Part shown: positions 55,265-62,834 of the stretch, piece by piece
How the letters are laid out: each line of letters begins with the position of its first letter
How positions within the stretch are numbered: the first letter of the stretch is position 1
Made by a program: the position numbers and the translations under genes
The notes under the pieces: generated by a model
The model's database searches: none
The model's input: the letters and a program-made list of their open reading frames with translations, nothing else
What the model was told of the DNA's origin: nothing
NCBI RefSeq assembly: GCF_041206865.1
Contig: NZ_JBGEDP010000001.1
Coordinates: forward strand, 992,001-1,056,000
DNA length: 64,000 bases
Direction: 5' to 3'
Origin: Mycobacterium sp. HUMS_12744610
GTDB lineage: Bacteria > Actinomycetota > Actinomycetes > Mycobacteriales > Mycobacteriaceae

Positions 55265-56961
55265 CCTCAGAATTTCACGGTGGCCCGGGTTCTGCTGTGG
55301 CGGTCTGCGGGGCGGCAGCTTTGTCGAGGTTTTGAGGCTGGGGGTAGGCGGCGGCGCCGCGTGTCGTGCGGTGACGCCGGGTCCTTTATCCCGGGGGTGG
55401 TTACTCCTTTCTTGGGGTCGAGAGGGCATAGGGGCCTGTGGGTCAGGGTATGGCGCGGACCCTGTTGAGGGCGTCGGCGAATTCTTGTGCCCAGGGCCAG
55501 GTTTGGGGGATCCGCAGGATCAGGTAGCGGGATCGTTTGATCAGCCGGGCCGCGGCGTGCAGCAGCCGGTAGCGCAGGGTGGCGGGTTCGGCTTTGGCCA
55601 GTGGGCCGTCCAGGAGTAGCAGTCGCATCCAGCACAGCAGGTCGATGGCGATCGCGACGGCGGTGACCCAAGCGGTGTTGATGGCGAACGAGTGTGAGGG
55701 CCAGCGGGCCAGGCCGGTGTCTTTGCCGGTGCGGATGAAGCCCTCCACCCGGGCGTGGACGCGGTGGCGGGCTTCCAGTCGCTGGGGTTGTCCACCGGCA
55801 GTCGAGGTGGCGAGGACCTGGTAGCGGTAGCCGGCCAGCTGCTCGAACAATGACAACTGGGTGCCGTGTTCGATTTCTTCGCGCCGCACCAGGATGCGCA
55901 TGCCGGCCGGCCAGCCGACCAGCCGATCCCCTCCGGTGCTGTGGCGCAGCAGCCCGGTCAACTCGGCGACCTGGGCGTCGTCACGGGCCGCTCCGGTGGC
56001 ATCCAGTGCGGCTTGCCATCCCGCATCGGGCATCTGGCCGATCGCGACCCGGACCCGCTCATCGAGGTCGAATCCGACCGAGTAGCCCACTGACATCCCC
56101 GGCCGGGCATTGAGTTTCTCCAGGTGTTCGACGACGGCGTGGCTTGAACCCGCGCCGTCGATGGTGACCAGCAACTTGCGGCGCCACTTGGCCGGGATCG
56201 CCGCGATCGCGGCGTCGATGATCGCGATATGATCGGCCGCGGTGTTCGAGCCGGCGTTGCCTGCACGGGCGATCACCGCCAGCAGTTCGCCGGTGTTGTC
56301 ACACCACGCCAACAGCGGGTGGAAGCCAAACCCGCCTTTGAAATTGCCTGCGGCGTGCTGCTTATCGCTGTGCGACTGAATCAGCGACGCGTCGATGCGG
56401 ATCACGATCGTGTCCCCGAGGTCCCCATAGCAGGTCTGCGAAGCCGGGATCGCACCGTGGCGGGCCTCGATCGCCTCCCACACCCGAGAGCGGACCTTGT
56501 TGCGCACGGCCGTGACCTCGGTGATGCTCTGCTCGTCGATCTCGCCCAGGGACCGCCACATCGTCGGAACCGACGCCACCGCCTGAAACAACCGGTGCTG
56601 ATCGCGCAGCACCGCGGTGCCGGCCAGGTTCTGCGCGCCGCCGGCGATCGATACCGCCACATCGCGCAACACCGCGCCTCGGTCGTGGGTGACTTCTGGG
56701 CGCGACAGCACCGACGACAAACCGCTGGTCAAACCCAGATTGTCGGCCAGCAACCGGGGTATCACGTTACCGGCGTGCCCGACCACGTCGTCGCCACGGA
56801 CCTCAACTCGGACATTCTTCGACCAATCCGTAGTAGCCTGCATCTGACAGGTGCACTCCCATCCTGGATAACCGAGCCTCGAATACTCCGATTATCCTTG
56901 CGGCAGTGCACCTTTCACGTTAACGACACCCCTGAGCTCCACATTCGATGAAAAATCCAGG
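55265..56961 (-). mobile_element. 1697-bp IS1380-family element, copy 3, nested in copy 4
   Basis: Complete element in the same orientation as its host copy, inserted 140 bases from that copy's end, with the 4-bp duplication TTAC (55261-55264, 56962-56965). The result looks at first like a tandem array with a duplicated 140-bp terminus. Confidence 0.94.
55443..56843 (-). CDS. IS1380-family transposase, copy 3
   Basis: 466 residues, same protein as the copy at 20633-22033, no lesions visible. Confidence 0.92.
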   Translation of the reverse strand: MQATTDWSKNVRVEVRGDDVVGHAGNVIPRLLADNLGLTSGLSSVLSRPEVTHDRGAVLRDVAVSIAGGAQNLAGTAVLRDQHRLFQAVASVPTMWRSLGEIDEQSITEVTAVRNKVRSRVWEAIEARHGAIPASQTCYGDLGDTIVIRIDASLIQSHSDKQHAAGNFKGGFGFHPLLAWCDNTGELLAVIARAGNAGSNTAADHIAIIDAAIAAIPAKWRRKLLVTIDGAGSSHAVVEHLEKLNARPGMSVGYSVGFDLDERVRVAIGQMPDAGWQAALDATGAARDDAQVAELTGLLRHSTGGDRLVGWPAGMRILVRREEIEHGTQLSLFEQLAGYRYQVLATSTAGGQPQRLEARHRVHARVEGFIRTGKDTGLARWPSHSFAINTAWVTAVAIAIDLLCWMRLLLLDGPLAKAEPATLRYRLLHAAARLIKRSRYLILRIPQTWPWAQEFADALNRVRAIP

Positions 56962-57003
56962 TTACTCCTTTCTTGGGGTCGAGAGGGCATAGGGGCCTGT
57001 GGG

Positions 57004-58404
57004 TCAGGGTATGGCGCGGACCCTGTTGAGGGCGTCGGCGAATTCTTGTGCCCAGGGCCAGGTTTGGGGGATCCGCAGGATCAGGTAGCGGGATCGTTTG
57101 ATCAGCCGGGCCGCGGCGTGCAGCAGCCGGTAGCGCAGGGTGGCGGGTTCGGCTTTGGCCAGTGGGCCGTCCAGGAGTAGCAGTCGCATCCAGCACAGCA
57201 GGTCGATGGCGATCGCGACGGCGGTGACCCAAGCGGTGTTGATGGCGAACGAGTGTGAGGGCCAGCGGGCCAGGCCGGTGTCTTTGCCGGTGCGGATGAA
57301 GCCCTCCACCCGGGCGTGGACGCGGTGGCGGGCTTCCAGTCGCTGGGGTTGTCCACCGGCAGTCGAGGTGGCGAGGACCTGGTAGCGGTAGCCGGCCAGC
57401 TGCTCGAACAATGACAACTGGGTGCCGTGTTCGATTTCTTCGCGCCGCACCAGGATGCGCATGCCGGCCGGCCAGCCGACCAGCCGATCCCCTCCGGTGC
57501 TGTGGCGCAGCAGCCCGGTCAACTCGGCGACCTGGGCGTCGTCACGGGCCGCTCCGGTGGCATCCAGTGCGGCTTGCCATCCCGCATCGGGCATCTGGCC
57601 GATCGCGACCCGGACCCGCTCATCGAGGTCGAATCCGACCGAGTAGCCCACTGACATCCCCGGCCGGGCATTGAGTTTCTCCAGGTGTTCGACGACGGCG
57701 TGGCTTGAACCCGCGCCGTCGATGGTGACCAGCAACTTGCGGCGCCACTTGGCCGGGATCGCCGCGATCGCGGCGTCGATGATCGCGATATGATCGGCCG
57801 CGGTGTTCGAGCCGGCGTTGCCTGCACGGGCGATCACCGCCAGCAGTTCGCCGGTGTTGTCACACCACGCCAACAGCGGGTGGAAGCCAAACCCGCCTTT
57901 GAAATTGCCTGCGGCGTGCTGCTTATCGCTGTGCGACTGAATCAGCGACGCGTCGATGCGGATCACGATCGTGTCCCCGAGGTCCCCATAGCAGGTCTGC
58001 GAAGCCGGGATCGCACCGTGGCGGGCCTCGATCGCCTCCCACACCCGAGAGCGGACCTTGTTGCGCACGGCCGTGACCTCGGTGATGCTCTGCTCGTCGA
58101 TCTCGCCCAGGGACCGCCACATCGTCGGAACCGACGCCACCGCCTGAAACAACCGGTGCTGATCGCGCAGCACCGCGGTGCCGGCCAGGTTCTGCGCGCC
58201 GCCGGCGATCGATACCGCCACATCGCGCAACACCGCGCCTCGGTCGTGGGTGACTTCTGGGCGCGACAGCACCGACGACAAACCGCTGGTCAAACCCAGA
58301 TTGTCGGCCAGCAACCGGGGTATCACGTTACCGGCGTGCCCGACCACGTCGTCGCCACGGACCTCAACTCGGACATTCTTCGACCAATCCGTAGTAGCCT
58401 GCAT
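57004..58404 (-). CDS. IS1380-family transposase, copy 4
   Basis: 466 residues, same protein as the other three. The nested insertion is 38 bases beyond its stop codon, in the non-coding terminal part, so the gene itself is intact although the element's right end is displaced by 1.7 kb. Confidence 0.92.
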   Translation of the reverse strand: MQATTDWSKNVRVEVRGDDVVGHAGNVIPRLLADNLGLTSGLSSVLSRPEVTHDRGAVLRDVAVSIAGGAQNLAGTAVLRDQHRLFQAVASVPTMWRSLGEIDEQSITEVTAVRNKVRSRVWEAIEARHGAIPASQTCYGDLGDTIVIRIDASLIQSHSDKQHAAGNFKGGFGFHPLLAWCDNTGELLAVIARAGNAGSNTAADHIAIIDAAIAAIPAKWRRKLLVTIDGAGSSHAVVEHLEKLNARPGMSVGYSVGFDLDERVRVAIGQMPDAGWQAALDATGAARDDAQVAELTGLLRHSTGGDRLVGWPAGMRILVRREEIEHGTQLSLFEQLAGYRYQVLATSTAGGQPQRLEARHRVHARVEGFIRTGKDTGLARWPSHSFAINTAWVTAVAIAIDLLCWMRLLLLDGPLAKAEPATLRYRLLHAAARLIKRSRYLILRIPQTWPWAQEFADALNRVRAIP

Positions 58405-58745
58405 CTGACAGGTGCACTCCCATCCTGGATAACCGAGCCTCGAATACTCCGATTATCCTTGCGGCAGTGCACCTTTCACGTTAACGACACCCCTGAGCTC
58501 CACATTCGATGAAAAATCCAGGTGGTCGAGTCGCCGCTCATCTGCTTGAGCATGAGGCTCAGAAAACCCGGCGACTGGCGCCAGGCCGAAGCCCGCTCCG
58601 TCAGCGCCCCCATGGCAGCGTCATGTTCCGGGCTAGCAACGCGGAACTCTAAATAGAGCGTCACAGGCCCCTCAGGCGCGGCCACGGCCTCAGGCGTCGT
58701 TTGTGTCATATGGCCACTTAACCACGTCTTCTATGCCCTGCGCAG

Positions 58746-58849
58746 ATTGCTGCCGCGGATTGCTGCCGCGGATTGCTGCCGCGGATTGCTGCCGCGGATT
58801 GCTGCCGCGGATTGCTGCCGCGGATTGCTGCCGCGGATTGCTGCCGCGG
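58746..58849. repeat. eight perfect copies of a 13-bp tandem repeat
   Basis: ATTGCTGCCGCGG is repeated eight times without a mismatch, then a partial ATTGC. The unit is not a multiple of 3, so it is unlikely to be coding. It lies just upstream of the broken gene that starts at 58709. Array length is expected to vary between strains by slippage. Confidence 0.95.
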
Positions 58850-58859
58850 ATTGCGCCCA

Positions 58860-59500
58860 CAGCCTTCTACAGGCTGCTGTTCACTGTGGTCGGCAGCCCG
58901 CTGAGCATCTTCGTGTCGACCGGGACGAGCCTTGGTGTCGCGGTCATGCATCCGATCCTGGACAGCCGTGGGGGCGGTTTCTGTCGCTTTCAATGACGCA
59001 CGGCCGCCCCTGGTGGGCTTGATCCGCTCACCGGGGCGTATGTCGCGGCGATAGGCGCGAATGGCGGGCGAAGAGAACTAAGGTTTGACGCCGCAGTTCG
59101 CGCGTTCACCGGCGATGCCGAAAGGTGGCGGCTGTGCCAGCCGGGTCGACCTCTAACACTCCTGTCTATCGCGTTCCTCGCCGCCGCGCGCCGACCTTTC
59201 GCCACCGCCTGCTGGGCACCCGCATCGCCGAGGCCGCCATCACCGACCCCGCCTGGCCCGGCCTGGTCGCCGTGGTCACCGCCGACACCTGCGCGACATC
59301 GCCGACACCCAAGCCATCCGGCGCACGATACGCCCGCCTGCTCACCTAACGCGTCGAACTGCTCACCCACCACGCCCCGGAGGTCCGCGGCATCGACCGA
59401 ATGGGAATAAAAGCCATTACAAAACAGCCGATTCCGCCGGGCGGTCGGCTAACCGTATGTGCCATAAGCCGTTTGGTCCTGCCGCGGTGCACGCGCCCCG
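58860..59500. other. region without a convincing gene
   Basis: Several short frames are open on both strands, for example one reading Leu-Leu-Phe-Thr-Val-Val-Gly-Ser-Pro-Leu-Ser-Ile-Phe-Val just after the tandem repeat and one with Tyr-Arg-Val-Pro-Arg-Arg-Arg-Ala-Pro near 59165, but none has a good start or a family I recognise. They may be remnants of deleted genes. Confidence 0.35.
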
Positions 59501-59704
59501 CTACGGCGAGGCGGGCACGTCGGAGATCCCCTGCCGAATTCCCCGGTCTATCTCGTCGCGGACGAGGGCGCTGTCGGCCGGGCCCCGCTGCGGGCAGCTG
59601 CAGCTGAGGGCGTTGAACACGCTGGGGTCCGCATCGGCGGAGGCTCCCAGGCCGACAGCTACGCCGAACATAATCGCGCTACTGACAAGGACTTTCGTTA
59701 TCAT
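59501..59704 (-). CDS. small secreted mycobacterial-type protein
   Basis: 67 residues. A signal peptide is clear: Met-Ile-Thr-Lys, a hydrophobic core Val-Leu-Val-Ser-Ser-Ala-Ile-Met-Phe-Gly-Val-Ala-Val-Gly-Leu, then Ala-Asp-Ala/Asp-Pro near residues 24-26. The mature part is about 42 residues with Cys-Ser-Cys-Pro and Asp-Glu-Ile-Asp-Arg-Gly-Ile-Arg-Gln-Gly-Ile, a pattern of small exported proteins common in mycobacteria. Function unknown. Confidence 0.7.
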   Translation of the reverse strand: MITKVLVSSAIMFGVAVGLGASADADPSVFNALSCSCPQRGPADSALVRDEIDRGIRQGISDVPASP

Positions 59705-59850
59705 TTAGGGCAGCGTCTCCATGTTGGGTGTCGCGCCAACCATACTAGGCGCGTTGGCGCGGCATGTCTGCCTGTTCGCAGCGGACGGAAGCTGTTTTAT
59801 TGCAGGGGAATTTCGGAGCAGAGGCCGGACCCTTTCCGCTCGGGCGTTGA

Positions 59851-59869
59851 TTCATGCGTATATCGTGAT
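59851..59869 (+). promoter_or_regulatory. candidate metal-regulator operator upstream of the PacL-like gene
   Basis: TTCATGCGTATATCGTGAT lies about 80 bases upstream of the start at 59949. Its TTCATGCGTA core recurs at the ArsR gene start (62319-62328 region) and a related palindrome stands before the P-ATPase, suggesting a shared ArsR/SmtB-type site. Confidence 0.4.
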
Positions 59870-59948
59870 ACCGTGATCCACGAGGCCGACCATCACCTTC
59901 TGAGCGCGAAAAAAAGTCGGATTGCTCAGCGGCAAGGAAGGATTGGCG

Positions 59949-60230
59949 ATGATTGTCAGCGGAATATGGGCGAAGGCCACGCACGCGGTCGTCACCGGTG
60001 CGGTCGGAGTCGGGGCGTATGAGCTGTTGCGAAAGGCGGTCGGCTCGGCTCCGGTGCACCGGGCAGCGGTGAGCACTGCGGAGCTGGGCCTGCGCGCGAC
60101 GCGGGGCACCGAGCGGGCCGCCGAGTCGGCCCGACTGAAGTTTGCCGACGTGACGGCCGAGGCCCGCGAACGGATCGGGGAGCAGGCCGCTCCTCCGGCC
60201 ACCGGCGAGACCGACCAACACGACCACTGA
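59949..60230 (+). CDS. PacL-like (DUF1490) metal chaperone of P-ATPases
   Basis: 93 residues from an ATG with GGAAGGA seven bases upstream. The N-terminal Ile-Trp-Ala-Lys-Ala-Thr-His-Ala-Val-Val-Thr-Gly-Ala-Val-Gly-Val-Gly-Ala-Tyr-Glu segment is the membrane helix typical of DUF1490, followed by a charged Ala/Glu/Arg helix and a C-terminal Thr-Asp-Gln-His-Asp-His, a metal-binding tail like that of PacL1. These proteins help CtpC/CtpG/CtpV-type pumps. It is separated from the CtpD-like gene by CDF genes. Confidence 0.82.
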   Translation: MIVSGIWAKATHAVVTGAVGVGAYELLRKAVGSAPVHRAAVSTAELGLRATRGTERAAESARLKFADVTAEARERIGEQAAPPATGETDQHDH

Positions 60231-60255
60231 TGCGTGTCCCAATACAGCTGCCTTG

Positions 60256-60861
60256 ATGGGTGAGCTCGACGCCGATGCGCATAAAACCCTGCTGCGCAGG
60301 GGATTTGCGCTGGAATATGCCACGCTGGCGTGGAATGTGGTCGGCATCGTCGTCCTTGCGGTGGCGGCCGTCGAGGCCGGGTCGGTGGCTCTGGCCGGGT
60401 TCGGTCTGGACTCGCTGATCGAGATCGGCGCCTCGCTGGTGGTGGTCTGGGAGCTCTCCGGAACCGGCGAGGCGCGTCAGCGGTTTGCGCTGCGGCTCAT
60501 CGGCGTGAGCTTCGCGGGTCTCGCGGTCTATTTGCTGGTGCAGTCGACGGTGGTGCTCGTCAACGATTTTCACCCCCGTCACTCGCCGCTGGGCATCGCC
60601 TGGACGGCTGTCACCGCGGCCGCGATGTTCGCTTTGGCGGCAGGTAAGGCCAAAACCGGCTCCGCTCTGGGCAACCCCGTGCTCGCCACCGAAGGCCGGG
60701 TCACCCTCATCGACGGTCTGTTGTCGGCGGCGGTCCTGCTCGGGCTCGTGCTCAATGCCCTCGCCGGCTGGTGGTGGGCAGACCCGCTCGCCGGTTACGT
60801 CCTGGTCTTCTACGCGTTGCGCGAGGTCAAAGATATCTTCTTCACCCACACCGCCGGGTGA
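60256..60861 (+). CDS. CDF-family divalent cation transporter
   Basis: 201 residues from the ATG at 60256, 25 bases after the PacL-like gene, so probably co-transcribed. About five or six membrane segments are visible, with Gly-Phe-Gly-Leu-Asp-Ser-Leu-Ile-Glu in the second and Leu-Ile-Asp-Gly-Leu-Leu-Ser in the fifth, the positions of metal-binding Asp residues in cation diffusion facilitators. There is no C-terminal cytoplasmic domain. Substrate likely Zn, Cd, Co or Ni. Confidence 0.78.
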   Translation: MGELDADAHKTLLRRGFALEYATLAWNVVGIVVLAVAAVEAGSVALAGFGLDSLIEIGASLVVVWELSGTGEARQRFALRLIGVSFAGLAVYLLVQSTVVLVNDFHPRHSPLGIAWTAVTAAAMFALAAGKAKTGSALGNPVLATEGRVTLIDGLLSAAVLLGLVLNALAGWWWADPLAGYVLVFYALREVKDIFFTHTAG

Positions 60862-60882
60862 AGACGGAGTCGTCCGGGGTTC

Positions 60883-61924
60883 TCAGTGCGGCTGATGGCG
60901 TGCGCCGTGCTGCTCGGTGTCGTGGCGGTGCGCCTCCGCGGGATTGGCGTCACCGGCGGGGTAGGCGTGGATCATCGCGGTGGTCAGCTTGGGAACTGTG
61001 TGCATGAGATCGTGCTCGGCGTCGTGGGCGATGCGGTGCGCGTCGGCCAGGCTCAGGGCGGGGTCGATGTCGAGTTCGGCGTCGGCGTGTAGCCGGTGCC
61101 CGATCCAGCGCATCCGCACACTGCGTACCGAGCGCACGCCGGGGCGGGCGCCCAGGGTGGTGCGTGCGGTGTCGACGAGCTCGGGATCGACACCGTCGAG
61201 GAGACGCCGGAACACGTCGCGGACGGCGGTGCGCAGCACCGCCAGGATGGCCACCGTGATGACCAGGCCGACGATCGGATCGGCGAGCGGATAGCCGAGG
61301 GCGACACCGCGCGGCGAACAGCACGGCCAGAGAGGTGAATCCGTCGGTGCGGGCGTGCAGCCCGTCGGCGACCAGGGCGGCCGAGCCGATGCGCCGGCCG
61401 ACCCGGATCCGGTAGAGGGCGACCCATTCGTTGCCGATGAACCCGGCCAGCCCGGCCAGCGCAACCCATCCGACGTTCTCGATCGGCTCGGGATGGACGA
61501 GCCGCATGACGGCTTCGTAGCCCGCGATGATCGCCGACACGGTAATCATCGCGACCACGAAGAGGCCGGCCAGGTCCTCGGCCCGGCCGAACCCGTAGGT
61601 GTAGCGGCGGGTGGCGGCCTTGGTGCCCAGGGCGAACGCGATCCACAGCGGCACGGCGGTCAGCGCGTCGGAGAAGTTGTGGATCGTGTCGGCGGCCAGG
61701 GCGATCGACCCGGTGGCGACGACGATGACGATCTGCACCACGGCGGTGATCGCCAGCACCAGAAGACTGGTCTTGACCGCGCGGATCCCGGCCGCGCTGG
61801 ACTCCAGCTCGCTGTCGAGGCTGTCGGCGGCATCGTGGGAATGCGGGGCGAAGATCTCCTTGATCGCTCCCCGCAATCCCTTCGGATGGTCGTGAGCGTG
61901 GTCGTGGTCGTGCTGGTCGCTCAT
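60883..61924 (-). pseudogene. CDF-family cation exporter with a frameshift
   Basis: ATG at 61924 overlaps the ArsR stop (ATGA). The N-terminus is His-rich (Asp-Gln-His-Asp-His-Asp-His-Ala-His-Asp-His). Membrane segments include Ala-Ala-Asp-Thr-Ile-His-Asn-Phe-Ser-Asp-Ala (HxxxD of TM2) and Val-Ala-Asp-Gly-Leu-His-Ala-Arg-Thr-Asp (TM5). Near 61310 an extra C in GCCGCGCGGTG shifts the frame; the other frame continues Gly-Val-Ala-Leu-Gly-Tyr-Pro-Leu-Ala-Asp-Pro and the C-terminal domain to 60883. It is either a true pseudogene or a sequencing error. Confidence 0.82.
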
Positions 61925-62322
61925 CTCGGGTGGGCCGTTCGCGACGGAGGGCCGGCTGCGATGTCGCGCACGACGGGTTGGTCGCGGTGGTGGGAGGGAA
62001 CGCCGGGTCCGGCGTGCTCGGCGTTGAACACCGCGTCGACCACCAGCCGGCTCACGTGGTCGTTCTCGAGGCTGTAGAAGATCGTGGTGCCCGCCCGGCG
62101 GGTGCGCACCAGCCGGGCCATCCGCAGCTTGGCCAGGTGCTGGGATACCGACGGCGCGGGCTTGCCCACCCGGTCGGCCAGGTCGGTGACCGACAACTCC
62201 TCGTCGATCAACGACCACAACAGTCGAATCCGCGTGGCGTCGGCCAACATCCGGAACACCTCGACGATCAGGCCGACCTGATCCTCGTCCAGCGGCGACC
62301 GCGAGTTAGTACCTGCATTCAT
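61921..62322 (-). CDS. ArsR/SmtB-family metal sensor upstream of the CDF exporter
   Basis: 133 residues from an ATG at 62322. Winged helix: Phe-Arg-Met-Leu-Ala-Asp-Ala-Thr-Arg-Ile-Arg-Leu-Leu and Lys-Pro-Ala-Pro-Ser-Val-Ser-Gln-His-Leu-Ala-Lys-Leu-Arg. A His-rich tail (Ala-Glu-His-Ala-Gly, Ser-His-His-Arg-Asp) suits a Ni/Co/Zn sensor of the NmtR/KmtR type. A TAGTAT six bases before the ATG suggests a leaderless transcript. It should control itself and the exporter. Confidence 0.87.
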   Translation of the reverse strand: MNAGTNSRSPLDEDQVGLIVEVFRMLADATRIRLLWSLIDEELSVTDLADRVGKPAPSVSQHLAKLRMARLVRTRRAGTTIFYSLENDHVSRLVVDAVFNAEHAGPGVPSHHRDQPVVRDIAAGPPSRTAHPR

Positions 62323-62387
62323 GCGTAGATACTAGGCCAGACGGCAACGATTGTCGCCAGCGCTTTTCGGGCGCGGCAACGAAAAAC

Positions 62388-62756
62388 TCAGTCCCGTGGG
62401 GCAGGGACCTCACGGGGCGTGGCGGCGTCGCCGATCGTGTCGGCGCCGAACAGCGCCTGGCTGAGCACGCGCAACACGTCCTGATCCGCCGGGGAGTAGT
62501 ACACGAACGTTCCCTCGCGGCGGTTTTTCACCAGGCCGGCAAGACGCAGCTTCGCCAGATGCTGGCTGACCACCGCCGGCGCCACCTGCGCCAACTCTGC
62601 CAGACACGCCACCGACGTCTCACCCTGCGACAGCGCCCACAGCACTTTGATCCGGGTCGGGTCGCTCAGCATCCGGAACGCCTCGGCGGCGCGACCCACC
62701 TGATCCTCGGTCGGCATGGTGAACCCGGAGATCGACGTGTGCACAGCATGCAGCAT
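62388..62756 (-). CDS. ArsR/SmtB-family metal sensor divergent from the P-ATPase
   Basis: 122 residues from the ATG at 62756; an internal ATG at 62717 is an alternative start. Winged helix: Phe-Arg-Met-Leu-Ser-Asp-Pro-Thr-Arg-Ile-Lys and Val-Ala-Pro-Ala-Val-Val-Ser-Gln-His-Leu-Ala-Lys. Cys in Ser-Val-Ala-Cys-Leu and N-terminal His residues are possible ligands. It is divergent from the CtpD-like gene with a palindrome between, so it probably represses the pump. Confidence 0.85.
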   Translation of the reverse strand: MLHAVHTSISGFTMPTEDQVGRAAEAFRMLSDPTRIKVLWALSQGETSVACLAELAQVAPAVVSQHLAKLRLAGLVKNRREGTFVYYSPADQDVLRVLSQALFGADTIGDAATPREVPAPRD

Positions 62757-62798
62757 ACCGCTGACCTCGGTGATCGGTCGCCTGGCTGTACTTGCATT

Positions 62799-62829
62799 TG
62801 CGTATACGCACGACCATGCAGATATGGTA
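62799..62829 (+). promoter_or_regulatory. operator palindrome and leaderless promoter of the P-ATPase
   Basis: TGCGTATACGCA (62799-62810) is a perfect 12-base palindrome between the divergent ArsR and P-ATPase genes. TATGGT at 62824-62829 lies five bases before the GTG start at 62835, the usual spacing of a -10 box to a leaderless start in mycobacteria. The palindrome falls in the -25 to -35 zone, where bound repressor would block polymerase. Confidence 0.55.
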
Positions 62830-62834
62830 GTCGG

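Larger units (their letters stand above)
55125..58522 (-). mobile_element. 1697-bp IS1380-family element, copy 4, carrying copy 3 inside it
   Basis: Outer ends match the IS1380 copies at 20515 and 24438. The outer duplication is TGGT (55121-55124, 58523-58526). The two pieces (55125-55264 and 56966-58522) add up to 1697 bases, the exact element length. Confidence 0.94.
54584..58709 (-). pseudogene. unknown two-domain gene broken by nested IS1380 and a frameshift
   Basis: N-terminal part 58709-58523: Met-Thr-Gln-Thr-Thr-Pro-Glu, then Leu-Tyr-Leu-Glu-Phe-Arg-Val-Ala and Arg-Gln-Ser-Pro-Gly-Phe-Leu-Ser-Leu-Met, a pattern like dimeric alpha/beta-barrel monooxygenase-type proteins. Excising 55125-58522 with one TGGT copy joins it to Met-Val-Lys-Asn-Tyr-Pro-Glu-Ser. 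Near 55003 two bases are missing from a GCGCGC run; the shifted frame continues Arg-Asn-Phe-Gly-Arg-Leu-Arg-His-Pro to Phe-Met-Ala-Thr-Gly at 54584. Restored length would be about 250 residues. Function unknown. Confidence 0.8.

Noticed and set aside
58746..58849. CRISPR-like repeat array
   Set aside because: The 13-bp units are contiguous with no spacers and no cas genes are nearby.
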